Shown here in pieces: positions 7,998 to 15,541 of a DNA stretch of 34,045 bases. The notes below the pieces were generated by a model. It ran no database searches and had not been told where the DNA came from. It worked only from the letters and a program-made list of their open reading frames with translations. Every line of letters starts with the position of its first letter. Position 1 is the first letter of the stretch. The stretch comes from Sphaerimonospora mesophila NBRC 14179 = JCM 3151. GTDB taxonomy: Bacteria; Actinomycetota; Actinomycetes; Streptosporangiales; Streptosporangiaceae. A program made the position numbers and the translations under genes. The stretch is taken from NCBI GenBank assembly GCA_001552515.1, contig BCRI01000078.1, forward strand, positions 1-34,045, given 5' to 3'.

Positions 7998-8490
7998 TCG
8001 AGCTGTCTGGCGCAAGTGCCGGTCGATCGTCGATCGGTTATCGATCCCGGCGCCCTTCGATCCCGACCTGTTCATCTCCGCGCTCGCAGAGCGGCGCGGC
8101 CGGGCCGTCGAGCTGGTGCCGATGCCGGGCACCGCCGCGCAATGCGGCGCGCTGGTCGCCACCGACGAGGTCGACTACATCTTCTACGCCACCAGCACCA
8201 CCCGCCTGCACCGGGAGCACATCCTGCTGCACGAGGTCGGACATCTGCTCTGCGGGCACGTCGGCGACGTCGACCCCGGCCTGCTGCCCGAGCTCCTGTT
8301 TCCCCACCTCAGCGGCGACCTGGTCCGGCGGGTGCTCGGGCGGACCGACTACTCGGCGGCGGAGGAGCAGGAGGCAGAGCTGGTCGCCTCGATGATCTCG
8401 CAACGGGCCCGTCGCCGACCGGCCGGATCGGTCGCCCCCGAGATCGCCGACGGCCTGGCCCGCGTGGGCTCGATCTTCGACATCCGGTGA
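7990..8490 (+). CDS. ImmA/IrrE-family metallo-endopeptidase
   Basis: This 166-aa protein carries the zinc-protease motif HEVGH at H81-E82-H85 and a downstream EEQEAE stretch (about residues 128-133) able to supply the third zinc ligand, as in ImmA, IrrE and COG2856 proteins. It begins at a GTG that overlaps the end of the Xre gene by 8 bases; the next gene starts 3 bases after its stop. Known members cleave their partner Xre repressor in response to phage-like, DNA-damage or peptide signals. By that precedent it should cleave the regulator encoded just upstream. No phage or conjugative genes are nearby, which sets it apart from the ImmA of ICEBs1. Confidence 0.88.
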   Translation: MIDRAVWRKCRSIVDRLSIPAPFDPDLFISALAERRGRAVELVPMPGTAAQCGALVATDEVDYIFYATSTTRLHREHILLHEVGHLLCGHVGDVDPGLLPELLFPHLSGDLVRRVLGRTDYSAAEEQEAELVASMISQRARRRPAGSVAPEIADGLARVGSIFDIR

Positions 8491-8493
8491 ACG

Positions 8494-9657
8494 ATGCTGC
8501 ACTGGCTGAACTACAGCGCCTGTGCGCTCGCCGTCGGGGTCGCCGGATACAAGCTGTTCCGCGTACGCCGTGACCAGCGGGCGCTGGGCCTGCACTACCT
8601 GTCGGCGTTCTTCCTCTGTCTGGGGTCGGCCATGGCGATCATGGCGCACCCGACGCTGGACCTCGTCAGCCGCTTCGAGCCGGTGCCCAACACGGCCCGG
8701 TTCGTCGGCAATGTTCTGGAGATGACGGCGGCGTACTTCCTCGGCGCGCTCGGGTACACCGTCGCCACCCCCGAGCACACGAGACGATGGCTGCGCCGGT
8801 ACGGAACCATCCTCGCCGCGGCCGCGGTCCTCATGGCCACGATGCTGGTCGCCGCCGACACCACCTACACGCTCAACTTCGTCAACACGTACTCCACCAA
8901 CCCGCTGGTGGTGGGGTATCTTGCGGTGTTCTTCCTCTATATAGCGGTTTGCGCGGTGGCCTTCACCCGCGCCGTCGGCCGCTACGCGGCGCACGCGGAG
9001 ACCACCGCCCTGCGGGTCGGACTGCGGTTCGTCGTCGCCGGAGCCGTCGTGGGGATCGTCTGGGCGGGCTGGTCCGGAGTCCGCCCGATGATCACCCTGC
9101 TCACCGGGCGGCCGCTGGCCACCACCGTCCCGATCGGTTCGATGATCGGTTCCATCTGCATCCTGCTCTGGCTCGTCGGGGCGACCCTCACCGCCTGGGG
9201 GACATGGCTGGCCGCCCCGCTGCGCTGGGTGCGGGCGTTCATCCGCCATCGGCGGATGGACCCCCTGTGGATGGCGCTACGGACGGCCCAACCGCAGATC
9301 GCGTTGATGACGACGGCCAACGCGCTGAGCAACGCCGAGTTCGCCCTCTACCGGCGGATCATCGAGATCCGGGACGCGCAGCTCACGCTCCGGCCGTACG
9401 CGCACCCGGCCGTACCACAGTGGGCGGGTCCCGCGGTGGATCCGGCCACCCTGGAGGCCGCGGTGATCGCGGCATCCCTGATCGGCCACGCCGCCGGGCG
9501 CCGCTACGACGCCGAGCACCCCTTCCACGACGTCGATCCATCGCTGGCCTCGGAGAGCGCCTGGCTGGTGCGGGTGAGCCGGGAGTTCACCAGGTCGGCG
9601 GTGGTCGCGCGGGTGCGGGAGCGCGCCGCGGAAGCGGCACATCACCCCACGGGCTGA
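8494..9657 (+). CDS. multi-pass membrane protein, MAB_1171c-type putative transporter
   Basis: This 387-aa protein has about seven hydrophobic helices in its first 240 residues, starting with LNYSACALAVGVAGYKLF, and a cytoplasmic-looking C-terminal third rich in arginine and glutamate. I recall the order Xre regulator, ImmA/IrrE protease, then this membrane protein as recurring in actinomycetes, where it is called the MAB_1171c family putative transporter; no substrate is established. It starts 3 bases after the protease stop and is therefore coupled to it. It might sense a signal for the protease or move or resist the peptide made upstream. Both are inference. Confidence 0.7.
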   Translation: MLHWLNYSACALAVGVAGYKLFRVRRDQRALGLHYLSAFFLCLGSAMAIMAHPTLDLVSRFEPVPNTARFVGNVLEMTAAYFLGALGYTVATPEHTRRWLRRYGTILAAAAVLMATMLVAADTTYTLNFVNTYSTNPLVVGYLAVFFLYIAVCAVAFTRAVGRYAAHAETTALRVGLRFVVAGAVVGIVWAGWSGVRPMITLLTGRPLATTVPIGSMIGSICILLWLVGATLTAWGTWLAAPLRWVRAFIRHRRMDPLWMALRTAQPQIALMTTANALSNAEFALYRRIIEIRDAQLTLRPYAHPAVPQWAGPAVDPATLEAAVIAASLIGHAAGRRYDAEHPFHDVDPSLASESAWLVRVSREFTRSAVVARVRERAAEAAHHPTG

Positions 9658-9720
9658 TCACGCCGCCGGCGGATCGACCCGTACGTGGAGCGGCGGTGAC
9701 GACGCCGACACCGTCGCCGG

Positions 9721-9767
9721 AAACGTTTCACCCCTAATATCATGTCAAGCAATATATGCTGGGGCGC
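9721..9767 (+). promoter_or_regulatory. AT-rich promoter/operator region of the PadR gene
   Basis: This 47-base island is far richer in A/T than its surroundings. It has the palindrome AAACGTTT (9721-9728), TAATAT (9735-9740) and AATATAT (9751-9757). PadR proteins usually repress their own operon from sites overlapping the promoter, so this is the expected operator. Exact boxes are not clear to me. Confidence 0.4.
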
Positions 9768-10106
9768 ATGAAGGCACAGGGTATGACGGAGCAGGCGTTC
9801 CTCGTCCTCACCGCGCTGGTGGACGAGTCGCGGCACGGCTATGGGATCGCACAGGAGGTCGAGCGGCTCTCCGAGGGGCGGGTGCGGCTCAAGATCGGCA
9901 CCCTGTACGGAGTGATCGACCGGCTGGCCGCCGACGAGTTGGTCGCACTCGACCGGGAGGAGGCCCACCGGGGACGGCTGCGGCGCTACTACCGCCTCAC
10001 CGATCGGGGTGCCCGCGCCCTGGAGGCGGAGGCCGTACGGCTCGCCGAGAAGGCCCGCTATGCGACGGAACGGCTGCGCGCCCGGCACGCGGGGGGAACG
10101 GCATGA
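9768..10106 (+). CDS. PadR-family transcriptional regulator
   Basis: This 112-aa winged-helix repressor shows the family pattern: AFLVLTALVDESRHGYGIAQ, then GTLYGVIDRLAADELV, then the wing RRYYRLTDRGARAL, and a C-terminal helix for dimerisation. Three in-frame ATGs are possible (9756, 9768, 9783). The one at 9768 is chosen because GGGG lies just upstream, though 9783 would still give the full domain. It ends in an ATGA overlap with the membrane protein gene, so it probably controls that gene and itself. The inducer is unknown; family members often respond to small phenolic or antibiotic compounds. Confidence 0.86.
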   Translation: MKAQGMTEQAFLVLTALVDESRHGYGIAQEVERLSEGRVRLKIGTLYGVIDRLAADELVALDREEAHRGRLRRYYRLTDRGARALEAEAVRLAEKARYATERLRARHAGGTA

Positions 10107-11182
10107 GCCCGCTGGAGGATCGCTACCGGCGGGTGCTGCGACTGCTGCCGCCGAGCTATCGCGCCGAGCGCGAAGAGGAGATGGTCTCGGCCTTCCTGGA
10201 CGCCTCGGGATCCGCCGTGGACGACGACGATGCATGGCCGCGGTGGTCGGAGATCGCAAGCGTGGCCGCGCTCGCGGTGCGGGTCCGCCTGGGCGGCGCG
10301 GGCGCGCCGCCGAGGAGCCTCGCCTGGGGTCGGACCGTACGGCTGACCGCCCTGGCCGGGCTGGGCTTCCAGGCGATGATGGGTTGCGTCTTCCTGGCCC
10401 AGGCCCTGGATGTCTACGGCGTGCTCGCCCTGCCGTACGCGAACGGCGAGATGCCGATCGGAGAGCCGGCGTCGGCGGAGCGGGCGTGGCACCTGTCCAG
10501 GGACCTCGCGCCCGCCCTGTGGATCGTCGGCTATATCGCGCTGACCCGCGGCCGTCCGCGCGTCGCGAAGGTCGCGGCGGTGCTCGGACTCACCACGTAC
10601 GTCGCCGATTTCGTCGTGTCCTGGACAAGTGCGCCGGAGATGTCGGTTCTCGCCGATTGGGTGAGCCGGTCCCTCATGCTCGTCGTCCCCACGCTCGCCC
10701 TGCTGGCCGGGTTCCACCGGGACGCCCCGGCGCGCCGCCACCCGGTCCGGGTGACCGCGCTCCCCCTGATCGCCGGAGCGGCCCTCTTCCTGGTCACGGC
10801 GGTGTCGTCCTGGGCCATGGTCACGGCGAGCCGCTCACCGCAGTGGCCCGGCGTGTGGGCATGGGTGTGGCCGTGGCTGCCGCCCTCCGGCCTGTCCTGC
10901 CTGGCGCTGCTGGTGGCGGGTGTCGCATATGTCGTGGCGCACCTGTCCACGCCCCGGTGGCGCTCCCCCGCCGTGCCGCTGGCGCTGGCGATCCTGACCG
11001 TGCCCGTGATGCTGTCCCAGCTCTCGTACCTCAACCTGAACTCGGGCGACCAGGTCACCGGGACGTTCAACGCGGTGATCGTCGTGCAACTCCTCGCGCT
11101 CCTGGTGAGCGGCCTCACGCTCGCCGTGATCGGCGCCAGGACGTTGCCCTCGGGAGACACGGCCTCCCAGGCGGTCTCGTGA
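10103..11182 (+). CDS. PadR-linked multi-pass membrane protein
   Basis: This 359-aa protein of unknown function has an N-terminal cytoplasmic segment beginning LEDRYRRVLRLLPPSYRAEREEEMV, a sequence style seen in many actinobacterial membrane proteins encoded right after PadR regulators. About eight hydrophobic helices follow and no enzymatic motif is visible. Its start overlaps the PadR stop (ATGA at 10103-10106), so the two are translated together. A role in membrane stress or drug response under PadR control would be typical, but that rests only on the neighbour. Confidence 0.8.
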   Translation: MSPLEDRYRRVLRLLPPSYRAEREEEMVSAFLDASGSAVDDDDAWPRWSEIASVAALAVRVRLGGAGAPPRSLAWGRTVRLTALAGLGFQAMMGCVFLAQALDVYGVLALPYANGEMPIGEPASAERAWHLSRDLAPALWIVGYIALTRGRPRVAKVAAVLGLTTYVADFVVSWTSAPEMSVLADWVSRSLMLVVPTLALLAGFHRDAPARRHPVRVTALPLIAGAALFLVTAVSSWAMVTASRSPQWPGVWAWVWPWLPPSGLSCLALLVAGVAYVVAHLSTPRWRSPAVPLALAILTVPVMLSQLSYLNLNSGDQVTGTFNAVIVVQLLALLVSGLTLAVIGARTLPSGDTASQAVS

Positions 11183-11261
11183 GGACCGACGGCGGCAGAT
11201 GCCCGCGGATTTCCCGACCCTGTTTCCGGGCATCCGAATTACCGCCGTTCTCCACGTATTC

Positions 11262-11291
11262 TTGAATTTTCCAGGGAAGACGCGATAGACC
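11262..11291 (+). promoter_or_regulatory. candidate promoter of the histidine kinase gene
   Basis: TTGAAT (11262-11267) and TAGACC (11286-11291) are spaced by 18 bases in the 222-base gap before the kinase gene. This fits a housekeeping-type promoter and would give a leader of about 107 bases that includes the RBS hairpin at 11370-11400. Confidence 0.35.
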
Positions 11292-11369
11292 GAAATCCAT
11301 CGACCGGCAAGCCGCGCTATATCGTCGATTAGTGTGACAAGATTTGAGCTGTGAACCGAAAGGCAAGAC

Positions 11370-11400
11370 CGATCCTCCGGCGCGACTGACTGGAGGATCG
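11370..11400 (+). promoter_or_regulatory. hairpin masking the kinase ribosome binding site
   Basis: CGATCCTCC (11370-11378) pairs perfectly over 9 bp with GGAGGATCG (11392-11400), leaving a 13-base loop closed by a G-T pair. The right arm contains the GGAGG ribosome site of the TTG-started kinase gene (start 11405). Folding would hide that site, so translation may be switched by temperature, ligand, protein or an upstream ribosome. Confidence 0.6.
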
Positions 11401-11404
11401 ACAC

Positions 11405-12214
11405 TTGCCCAGCGCAGATCTGTCCAGCCCTGCCGTGCTGTTCGCGCTCCTCGTGATCGGCGTGCCGCCGTGCGTGCTGCCGGTCCTGCTGATGCGGCGG
11501 TTACGGCGGCTGAGCGCCCTGCGGGCCGAGGCCGTACGGCAGGCCGCCGCCGAGGCCAGGGAGCGGCTCGCCCGGGATGTCCACGATCTGCTCGGCGGCC
11601 GCCTGTGGCTGGCCTCGCTCAAGAGTGAGCTGGCCTGCCGTCTGGTCGAGGAGGACTCCCCCGCGCGGGCGGCACTGGCGGAGGCGATCGAGTCGATCCG
11701 GCAGGCGGCGGCCGAGGTGCGCAACGTGACCAGGTCGTACCAGAAGATCTCCCTGTGGTCGGAGATCGCCGACGCCAGGGCGGTGCTCGCCGCGTACGGC
11801 ACGAACTGCGAGGTCGAGGCGGCCGAGGTGAAACTCGCGCCGGAGGTGGACGCGGTGCTCGCGGTGATCGTACGCGAGGCCGTGACGAACGTGCTGCGCC
11901 ACAGCCGCGCGAGCCTGTGTGTGATCAGGATGACGCCGGTCGAGGTGGGCGGGGCGGACGCTTCCGGCGGGGCGACGGGCACGGGCTCCCGGGTGATGGC
12001 CTCCGGGGTGCGCCTGAGCATCGCCAACGACGGCGTCGGATCCCCCGTGGCGGCGGGCGCCGGCAGCGGCATACGCAACCTCCGCCGCCGGGCCGCCGAG
12101 CTGGGCGGAGTCGTCGGCACGGCCGTCGGCCCCGGCGGCTGGTTCCGGCTGACCGCCGAGATCCCGACCCCCCCGACCTCCAAGACCTCCAAGACCTCCC
12201 CGACCTCCCCGTGA
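11405..12214 (+). CDS. NarL-type sensor histidine kinase without a sensor domain
   Basis: This 269-aa kinase has one N-terminal membrane helix (about residues 9-30) and then goes straight into the HisKA_3 dimer helix, with the phosphorylated histidine in RLARDVHDLLGG. The ATP domain has the N-box REAVTNVLRHS, G1 box IANDGVGSP and G2 box GSGIRNLRRRAAELGG. There is no extracellular or PAS sensing region. TTG is chosen as start because GGAGG at 11392-11396 is 8 bases upstream. The last residues are a low-complexity TSKTSKTSPTSP tail encoded by a 9-bp tandem repeat, and the stop codon lies inside a dispersed repeat. It borders the lanthipeptide genes and may phosphorylate the RamR-like regulator encoded at the other end. 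Confidence 0.82.
   Translation: MPSADLSSPAVLFALLVIGVPPCVLPVLLMRRLRRLSALRAEAVRQAAAEARERLARDVHDLLGGRLWLASLKSELACRLVEEDSPARAALAEAIESIRQAAAEVRNVTRSYQKISLWSEIADARAVLAAYGTNCEVEAAEVKLAPEVDAVLAVIVREAVTNVLRHSRASLCVIRMTPVEVGGADASGGATGTGSRVMASGVRLSIANDGVGSPVAAGAGSGIRNLRRRAAELGGVVGTAVGPGGWFRLTAEIPTPPTSKTSKTSPTSP
12175..12210 (+). repeat. 9-bp tandem repeat in the kinase 3' end
   Basis: Four consecutive 9-base units, two of GACCTCCAA and two of GACCTCCCC, encode the Thr/Ser/Pro/Lys tail of the kinase. They abut the first dispersed repeat copy, which supplies the stop codon. Confidence 0.8.
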
Positions 12215-12459
12215 TCTTGCGATTTCTCGCAGCGTCGGCCTCTGACCTGCCCGGATCCATTCCGTGATCTTGCAGTTTCTCGCAGGAATGCCGCCTCACC
12301 AGCGCACATGGACTCCGTGATCTTGCAGTCGGCGGCGGAGTGCAAGATCACGGCGGAGGTTTCACCTGGTCACGCCGCAGGTCTGCGAGAAACCACAAGA
12401 TCACGAAGGCAAAAATCCCTGCTCAGGCCCTTGATCTGCAAGCTTTCGCAAGATCACGG
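12210..12459. repeat. cluster of five dispersed palindromic repeat copies
   Basis: The gap 12215-12630 holds no gene. Its first 250 bases contain five copies of a unit that begins CGTGATCTTGC and ends TTTCTCGCAG. Forward copies lie at 12210-12232 and 12263-12285. A self-inverted pair (12315-12327 with 12341-12353) makes a perfect 13-bp stem with a 13-base loop. A reverse copy lies at 12383-12405, and a degenerate reverse copy within 12431-12459 is itself palindromic. Mixed orientation and the hairpin resemble REP/MITE-like intergenic elements. Copy 1 overlaps the kinase stop codon. Confidence 0.75.
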
Positions 12460-12495
12460 CGGGGGGCCGGGGGGGAGGTTGCGGCAAGGGTGGGA

Positions 12496-12623
12496 TCACT
12501 CATGCGACTCCCATGACGTCACTCATGGGTGGTCACATGACGTTCTCACACATTGCTGTTGACTGGAGTAACTTGGCCAGTCCAGTCATTTCCGGAATTC
12601 TTTGTTGCGACCGGCCTAAGGGG
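12496..12623 (+). promoter_or_regulatory. lanKC promoter region with direct and inverted repeats
   Basis: TCACTCATG occurs at 12496-12504 and 12519-12527 (23 bases apart). CATGACGT occurs at 12512-12519 and 12536-12543 (24 bases apart). CCCATGA (12510-12516) and TCATGGG (12523-12529) form an inverted repeat. Further on, TTGACT (12559-12564) could be a -35 box, and GACTGG/CCAGTC (12561-12566, 12577-12582) is another inverted repeat. The near two-turn spacing suits a dimeric LuxR-type regulator such as the RamR-like protein encoded at 19471-20121. AAGGGG at 12618-12623 is the lanKC ribosome site. Confidence 0.5.
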
Positions 12624-12630
12624 ACATCTG

Positions 12631-15330
12631 GTGATTAGTAAGTATGAGATTTATTGCCTCGCTGATCCCTTGTTTTATGACACTCTCGACCGCAATCGTG
12701 TGGAGCATCCCGATTTCGAGATAACCCGGCGACCCGTACCCGACGGGTGGCTGCATCGGTCGACGGAGACCTGGATGCATTACGCACCCGCCGGTCTGTC
12801 GTTGCCGACACAGGGCTGGAAGATCCACATTTCCTCCTGCGGCGAGCAGGCGGAGCGGGTCCTCGACGCCACGTGGGAGTACTGCACGGCCAACCGGCTG
12901 GCCTTCAAGTTCCTCCGCGGCCGGCGGATCATGACGATGCAGAACTCCAAGTACGCCTTACGCGGCTCGAGCGGCAAGCTGGTCACCATCTACCCCGAGG
13001 ACGAGGGCCGCCTCGAACTCGTGCTCAAAGAGCTCGCCGAGAGCCTCGACGGCGTGCGGGGGCCGTACATCCTGAGCGACCTGCGGTACGGCGAGGGCCC
13101 GCTGTTCGTCCGGTACGGCGGGTTCGCCGAACGCCACTGCGTGTCGGACTCCGGCGAGCAGGTGCTCGCGATCGAGGACCCCGACGGCCGGCTGGTGCCC
13201 GACGTGCGGGGGCCCGCCTTCGCCCTGCCGTCCTGGGTCACGCTGCCCACCTTCCTCGAACCGCACCTGGCCGCCAGGAACTCGATCACCCTGGAGGGCC
13301 TGCCGTACCAGGTGGACGGCGTGCTGCACTTCTCCAACGGCGGCGGAGTTTACCTGGGACACGACACCCGGACGGGTGAGCAGGTGGTGCTGAAGGAGGC
13401 GCGGCCGCACGCCGGTCTGGACGCCGCCGGACGCGACGCGGTGACCCGCCTGCGGCACGAGGTCGACATCATGGCGCGGCTCGCCGGCCTGGACGCCGTG
13501 CCGGCCCTGCACGATCACTTCGTCCTCGGCGACCATCACTTCCTGGTGCAGGAGCACATCGGCGGGGCCACGCTGAGCCAGCTCATCGCCCAGCGGCACC
13601 CGCTGACGAGGGCCGACCGCACCCCGGAAATGATCGCGGACTACGCGGAGTGGGCCACCGGGATGCTCGACCGGATCGGGCAGGCGGTCTCCGCACTGCA
13701 CGGGCGTGGCGTGGTCTTCGGCGACCTGCACCCCTTCAACATCCTGGTCGACGGCGACCGCGTGGTGCTCATCGACTTCGAAGTCTCCTCACTCGCCGCC
13801 GAGCGCAGGCGGCCGACGCTGGCCAATCCGGGCTTCGTCCCGCCTCCCGACCGGGTCGGCACGGCGGCCGACGACTACGCGCTGGCCTGCCTCCAGCTCG
13901 CCGTGTTCGCACCGATGGCGACGATGCTGCTCCAGTTGCACCGGCCGAAGGCCGAGGAGATCGGCCGGCTCGTCACCGAGACTTTTCCGGTGCCGCCGGA
14001 GCGCGTCGAGGCCGCCGTACGGACCATCCTCGGCCACGAACCGCCCCAGGGGTCCACGGCCCGGAAAGCCGGCGGCGGGAAGGCACACAGCGGGAAACCC
14101 CACGGTCCGGAAACCGAGGGCCGTGCGGCAGGCGATTGGCCGGCCGTACGGGACGCCCTCGCCAGGGCGATCCTCGCGAGCGCGACCCCCGAGCGTGACG
14201 ACCGCCTGTTCCCCGGCGACATCGTGCAGTTCGAGCCGGGCGGCGGCCTCGGCCTCGCCAACGGAGCGGCGGGCGTGCTCCACGCCCTGGCGGCGACCGG
14301 GGCCGGGCGGTTCCCCGAGCACGAGGAGTGGCTGGTCAGACGGGCCAAGGCACCCGCAGAGCGGCGCGACACGGGCTTCTACAGCGGGCTGCACGGCGTG
14401 GCGCACGCCCTGCTGGCCCTCGGCCGCCGCCAGGACGCGCTCGACGTGGCCGAGCTGTGCTCCCCACCCGACGACGGATCCGATCTCAGCCTCTATCGGG
14501 GGCTGGCCGGGATGGCGCTGAACCTGCTCCATCTCCACGACGCCACCGGCGAGCCGCGCTTCCGCGAGCAGGCCGACCGGCTCGTGGCGGCGGTCGCCGA
14601 CCGGCTCGGCGGGCCCGACGACGTCCCCGAGATCAGCGGCGGCAAGCACCCGCACGCCGGGCTCATGTACGGCTCGGCCGGCCCGGCGCTGATGTTCCTG
14701 CACGTCTACGAGCGCACCGGCGACCGCGCGCTGCTCGACCTGGCGTCGGTGGCGCTGCGGCAGGACCTGCGCCGCTGCGTCACCCGCGACGACGGGCAGC
14801 TCCAGGTGGAGCAGGGATGGCGGACCAATCCGTACCTCGACGAGGGATCCGCGGGCATCGGGCTCGTCCTGGACCGCTATCTGACCCACCGGGACGACGA
14901 GACGTTCGCCGCGGCGCTGGCGGCCATCAGGCCGGTGGCCGCGCTCCCCTACTACATCCAGCCCGGGCTGTTCGCCGGCCGCGCCGGGATGATCGCCTGT
15001 CTCGCCGCCTGGCGGGACACGCCGCGCCCGGAGCGACCCGGGGGGATCGACGGGCGGATCGACGAGCACATCACCGCGCAGATCGCCCGCCTGGCCTGGC
15101 ACGAGCTTCCGTACGGGGACGGCCTGGCCTTCCCCGGCGCCCAGCTCCTGCGCCTTTCCATGGACTTCGCCACAGGGAGCGCCGGCGTGCTGTTCGCACT
15201 CGGCACCGCGCTGCACGACGAGCCGGTGACCCTCCCGTTCTTCGAGCCCCCCGGCGGTGGTGCGCGGGCCGTCCCACACACCGTCGCCGGGTCCACGGTC
15301 CCGACCAGCACGGAAAGGAGGTGTACGTGA
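12631..15330 (+). CDS. ramC: class III lanthipeptide synthetase LanKC (RamC/AmfT-like)
   Basis: This 899-aa enzyme dehydrates Ser/Thr of the precursor and forms lanthionine/labionin rings. The N-terminal lyase-like region (to about residue 220) opens with KYEIYCLADPLFYDT, typical of RamC. The kinase domain has the lysine K255 in VVLKEA, catalytic D365 in FGDLHPFN and D382 in LIDFE. From about residue 540 it is a LanC-like cyclase domain that lacks the zinc-binding WCxG and CHG motifs, which makes it class III rather than class IV. The GTG start is chosen over an ATG at 12553 because AAGGGG lies 7 bases upstream and known homologues begin near here. Residues about 470-505 are a charged linker. 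Its stop overlaps the first precursor start by one base. Confidence 0.93.
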   Translation: MISKYEIYCLADPLFYDTLDRNRVEHPDFEITRRPVPDGWLHRSTETWMHYAPAGLSLPTQGWKIHISSCGEQAERVLDATWEYCTANRLAFKFLRGRRIMTMQNSKYALRGSSGKLVTIYPEDEGRLELVLKELAESLDGVRGPYILSDLRYGEGPLFVRYGGFAERHCVSDSGEQVLAIEDPDGRLVPDVRGPAFALPSWVTLPTFLEPHLAARNSITLEGLPYQVDGVLHFSNGGGVYLGHDTRTGEQVVLKEARPHAGLDAAGRDAVTRLRHEVDIMARLAGLDAVPALHDHFVLGDHHFLVQEHIGGATLSQLIAQRHPLTRADRTPEMIADYAEWATGMLDRIGQAVSALHGRGVVFGDLHPFNILVDGDRVVLIDFEVSSLAAERRRPTLANPGFVPPPDRVGTAADDYALACLQLAVFAPMATMLLQLHRPKAEEIGRLVTETFPVPPERVEAAVRTILGHEPPQGSTARKAGGGKAHSGKPHGPETEGRAAGDWPAVRDALARAILASATPERDDRLFPGDIVQFEPGGGLGLANGAAGVLHALAATGAGRFPEHEEWLVRRAKAPAERRDTGFYSGLHGVAHALLALGRRQDALDVAELCSPPDDGSDLSLYRGLAGMALNLLHLHDATGEPRFREQADRLVAAVADRLGGPDDVPEISGGKHPHAGLMYGSAGPALMFLHVYERTGDRALLDLASVALRQDLRRCVTRDDGQLQVEQGWRTNPYLDEGSAGIGLVLDRYLTHRDDETFAAALAAIRPVAALPYYIQPGLFAGRAGMIACLAAWRDTPRPERPGGIDGRIDEHITAQIARLAWHELPYGDGLAFPGAQLLRLSMDFATGSAGVLFALGTALHDEPVTLPFFEPPGGGARAVPHTVAGSTVPTSTERRCT

Positions 15331-15464
15331 TGGCGCTCCTCGACCTGCAGACCCTCGAGGCCCCGGGCGGCGGCCACGGCGGTGGCGGCGGCGGCGGCAG
15401 CAACCTCAGCCTGCTCGCCTGCGTTCCGCACGAGAACAGCAGCCTCAGCCTGCTCTGCGGCTGA
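15330..15464 (+). CDS. ramS: class III lanthipeptide precursor, copy 1 (SapB/AmfS-like)
   Basis: This is a 44-aa precursor. The leader starts MALLDLQTLE, matching the conserved LxDLQ recognition helix of class III leaders, followed by a glycine-rich stretch (G13-G15, H16, G17-G23). The core from S24 has two S-x-x-S-x(2-3)-C units: S24, S27, C31 and S37, S40, C43. These are the sites for two labionin or lanthionine rings, as in SapB and AmfS, with a short V-P-H-E-N link. AAAGGAGGTG at 15314-15323 is a near-perfect ribosome site, and the start overlaps the synthetase stop (TGATG). The product is probably a surface-active peptide for aerial growth; this is inferred from the family. Confidence 0.95.
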   Translation: MALLDLQTLEAPGGGHGGGGGGGSNLSLLACVPHENSSLSLLCG

Positions 15465-15541
15465 CGGCGAAGCGAGTCCGACGGATCACGGCCTCGGGTC
15501 TCATCCGCGGCCGAACCCACCATAAGAAGGAGATGATCGGC

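Noticed and set aside
12210-12459. CRISPR array
   Set aside because: Units lie in both orientations at irregular spacing and form hairpins between units; no cas genes are nearby.
12553-12630. Alternative ATG start of the lanthipeptide synthetase 26 codons upstream
   Set aside because: No ribosome site there, and the added residues are unlike RamC; GTG at 12631 has AAGGGG 7 bases ahead.
12631-15330. Class IV (LanL) synthetase
   Set aside because: The cyclase domain lacks the zinc-binding Cys/His motifs that define class IV.
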